Shown: positions 61,938 to 64,000 of the stretch, in pieces | How positions within the stretch are numbered: position 1 is the stretch's first letter | How the letters are laid out: each line of letters starts with the position of its first letter | NCBI RefSeq assembly: GCF_008107645.1 | Contig: NZ_SDGY01000001.1 | Span: 963,630-1,027,629, forward strand | Source of the DNA: Leuconostoc litchii | GTDB taxonomy: Bacteria > Bacillota > Bacilli > Lactobacillales > Lactobacillaceae | Reading direction: 5' to 3' | DNA length: 64,000 bases | The notes under the pieces: model-generated | Seen by the model: only the letters and a program-made list of their open reading frames with translations | Told to the model about the DNA's origin: nothing | Databases searched by the model: none | Program-made: the position numbers and the translations under genes

Positions 61938-64000
61938 TTACTTATTTTTTGAATCATTGTCATCAGTTTCTGACTTATCATCAGCAGCATCGTGAGATTC
62001 GGTTTGATTTTCATTCGAATTTTCTTCGTCTTGTTGTTCAAATCTCTTTTCAGCTTGTGAATCTTTCGCATCAGCAGCAGCTTTAGCTTCTTCAAATGAT
62101 TTTGCTTTAGCAAGTTCTGTATCATCTTGAATATCTTTACGAGTAAATTTACCCGTTTCATAAATATCCTTAATTTGGCTTTCGTCCAATGTTTCAACTT
62201 CGAGTAAAGCTTCAGCAATTGCTGTTAACTTCTCTTTATTTTCACGTAGGATGGCAATTGCATCATTAAAGGCCTCATTAGCCAATCGACGTACTTCTTC
62301 ATCAATTAGACGGGCTGTTTCTTCAGAATAACCACGATTACCTGCTTGCTCCGCATAACCAACACTTGCATTTCCTTCAAGCTGTACCATACCTAGCTTA
62401 TCAGACATTCCAAATGCTGTAACCATTTGACGTGCTAATCCAGTCGCCTGTTGGAAATCGTTCGACGCACCAGAACTTGCTTCATTAAACATAAATATTT
62501 CTGCTGCACGACCACCCATTAAACCGGCAAGCTGTTCCTTAGCCTCTGAATACTTCAAATTATAACGATCGTTCTTTGGTGTCATTAATGCATAACCGCC
62601 AATACGACCACGAGGTACAATAGTGACCTTTCGAACGACAGATGCTTCAGAACGAACTAATCCGACTAAAGCGTGCCCTGCTTCGTGATAAGCAGTCGTA
62701 CGACGCTCTGATTCAGACATATTGTGATTCGTTTTTGCTGGACCCTGGAAAATGCGATCTTCAGCTTCATCGATATCTGCTGCATCAACCTTTTTCTTAT
62801 TACGACGGGCCGCCAATAATGCAGCTTCGTTTAACAAGTTCTCCAAATCAGCGCCAACGTATCCCGGAGTTTGCTGTGCAATAGCCTTTAAATCAACATT
62901 ATCAGCTAATGGCTTATTCTTAGCGTGAACATTCAAAATAGCTTCACGCCCTTTAACATCTGGTGCACCAACTAAAATCTTACGGTCAAAACGACCAGAA
63001 CGTAGCAAAGCTGGATCCAAAACATCAGAACGGTTAGTTGAAGCTAAAATAATCACGCCTTCAGAACCTTCGAAACCGTCCATTTCAATCAAAATTTGGT
63101 TCAGTGTTTGTTCACGTTCGTCATTTCCACCGCCCATACCAGTACCACGACGGCGACCAACAGCGTCAATCTCATCAATAAAAATTATTGCTGGAGCAGA
63201 TTTTTTGGCATTTTCAAATAAATCACGCACACGTGAAGCACCAACACCAACGAACATTTCTACGAAATCAGAACCTGACATTGAGAAAAATGGTACGCTA
63301 GCTTCACCAGCAACAGCTTTGGCCAAAAGTGTTTTACCTGTTCCGGGAGGGCCCTCAAGCAAAACACCCTTTGGTATACGGGCACCTAAATTCACAAACT
63401 TCTTTGGTGCTTTCAAGAATTCAACAACTTCAACCAGTTCTTGCTTCTCTTCTTCCGCACCAGCGACATCCGCGAAACGCACTTTGTTATCTTTAGGATC
63501 AGATGGCTTTGCTTTTGATTTACCAAAGCTCATCATGCCACCTTGACCACCTTTACCGCCACCAGCTTGATTCATCATAAGATAAAAGACAGCCACAATA
63601 AGCAGTACAGGTATTAGGGAAACTAACAGATTCAACCAAAATCCAGAATTTTCAGCTTGCTTGGTTACCAATTCTGTTTTTGTTTTTGCAGCAGCCTCAG
63701 TAACAGATTTCAGCGAAGCATCATTAGGCAATAACGTAGAGGTAAATTTTGTTACCTTCTGAGTCGGTTGCAAGAAACTAAGACCTGTATCTTTTGTGGC
63801 AGACTGTGCCTTTTTATAGGTACCCGTAACATTATAAATACTATTCCCAGGTTGTACGGTAATCGATTTTAGCTCTTTATTATTCAGTGCTTTAGTAAAT
63901 TCACTTGATGTAATAGTTTTTGTAGTTGACTTATCATTACCGAACAAGCCATAAACCATTCCTACAACAGCAAGAAAGATGAAGATATAGAATACACTGC
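61938..64000 (-). CDS. ftsH: ATP-dependent zinc metalloprotease FtsH (5' end outside the window)
   Basis: At least 687 residues. The frame stays open upstream of the first Met at 63959, reading [13 protein letters not shown], which is the first transmembrane helix, so the start lies beyond 64000. Then an extracytoplasmic domain, a second helix (about [14 protein letters not shown]), AAA+ domain with G-P-P-G-T-G-K-T and I-I-F-I-D-E-I-D, and zinc site H-E-A-G-H. It degrades membrane and short-lived proteins. The acidic tail is Asp/Glu/Asn-rich. No cysteine in the visible part. Confidence 0.96.
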   Translation of the reverse strand, partial: SVFYIFIFLAVVGMVYGLFGNDKSTTKTITSSEFTKALNNKELKSITVQPGNSIYNVTGTYKKAQSATKDTGLSFLQPTQKVTKFTSTLLPNDASLKSVTEAAAKTKTELVTKQAENSGFWLNLLVSLIPVLLIVAVFYLMMNQAGGGKGGQGGMMSFGKSKAKPSDPKDNKVRFADVAGAEEEKQELVEVVEFLKAPKKFVNLGARIPKGVLLEGPPGTGKTLLAKAVAGEASVPFFSMSGSDFVEMFVGVGASRVRDLFENAKKSAPAIIFIDEIDAVGRRRGTGMGGGNDEREQTLNQILIEMDGFEGSEGVIILASTNRSDVLDPALLRSGRFDRKILVGAPDVKGREAILNVHAKNKPLADNVDLKAIAQQTPGYVGADLENLLNEAALLAARRNKKKVDAADIDEAEDRIFQGPAKTNHNMSESERRTTAYHEAGHALVGLVRSEASVVRKVTIVPRGRIGGYALMTPKNDRYNLKYSEAKEQLAGLMGGRAAEIFMFNEASSGASNDFQQATGLARQMVTAFGMSDKLGMVQLEGNASVGYAEQAGNRGYSEETARLIDEEVRRLANEAFNDAIAILRENKEKLTAIAEALLEVETLDESQIKDIYETGKFTRKDIQDDTELAKAKSFEEAKAAADAKDSQAEKRFEQQDEENSNENQTESHDAADDKSETDDNDSKNK

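Overview
AT-rich, low-GC Gram-positive DNA with dense operons. Gene content (a comG operon, type B L31, a Lactobacillus-type thymidylate synthase with an internal insert, T-box leaders, a PgpA-like protein, almost no cysteine codons) suggests a lactic acid bacterium. My best guess is the Leuconostoc/Weissella branch of Lactobacillaceae; this is inference from protein character, not from a database match. Most genes are on the minus strand. I see no prophage, insertion sequence or CRISPR array.

Layout. 1-5.1 kb (minus): a complete comGA-comGG pseudopilus operon, then a YtxK-type methyltransferase and the 5' part of ackA. 5.2-8.4 kb: folD (minus), comEB and thyA (plus), radC (minus). 8.5-18.4 kb (minus): folC-MFS exporter; rlmD-murF-serine hydrolase-cshA; rpmE2; murA. 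18.4-22.3 kb: pheST behind a Phe T-box. 22.3-27.4 kb (minus): cdd-ndt-dehydrogenase-hxlR, pepF, coiA. 27.4-31.2 kb: two fused binding-protein/permease amino-acid transporters around one ATPase. 31.4-34.1 kb: a BMP-type nucleoside-binding protein, divergent from a Gtf3-like glycosyltransferase across PurR-box-like sites. 33.7-37.0 kb: a P-type cation ATPase and a small unknown protein behind a yybP-ykoY (Mn2+) riboswitch. 37-45 kb: DUF2207 and DUF1275 membrane proteins, then a methionine-uptake operon (metQ1-metQ2-M20 peptidase-metN-metI) behind a T-box-like leader. 45-47.5 kb: nagA-gntR with an operator inside the promoter spacer, and pgpA. 47.6-55.2 kb: tRNA-Gln, alr, topB, an ABC-LytTR-DUF3021 operon, and a purine permease under a guanine riboswitch. 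55.5-57.5 kb: tRNA-Glu, a stretch of decayed genes, ferrochelatase. 57.6-64 kb: a YebC-family protein, an RluE-type pseudouridine synthase, three tRNAs, lysS, hslO and ftsH (cut by the window end).

Main themes. (1) Cysteine has been purged: LysS, PheS, PheT, FtsH, PepF, MurA, TopB, CshA, FolD, Hsp33 and the P-type ATPase show no cysteine at all, and residues normally conserved are replaced: the Hsp33 redox-switch cysteines, the RlmD Fe-S ligands, the MurA active-site Cys (Asp here), the Cys before DKTGT in the ATPase, and the lipobox Cys of three binding proteins. (2) Many RNA and operator switches can be read directly: two T-boxes, a guanine riboswitch, a Mn2+ riboswitch, PurR boxes and a NagR-type operator. 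(3) DNA uptake (comG, coiA), nucleotide recycling and purine acquisition are well represented.
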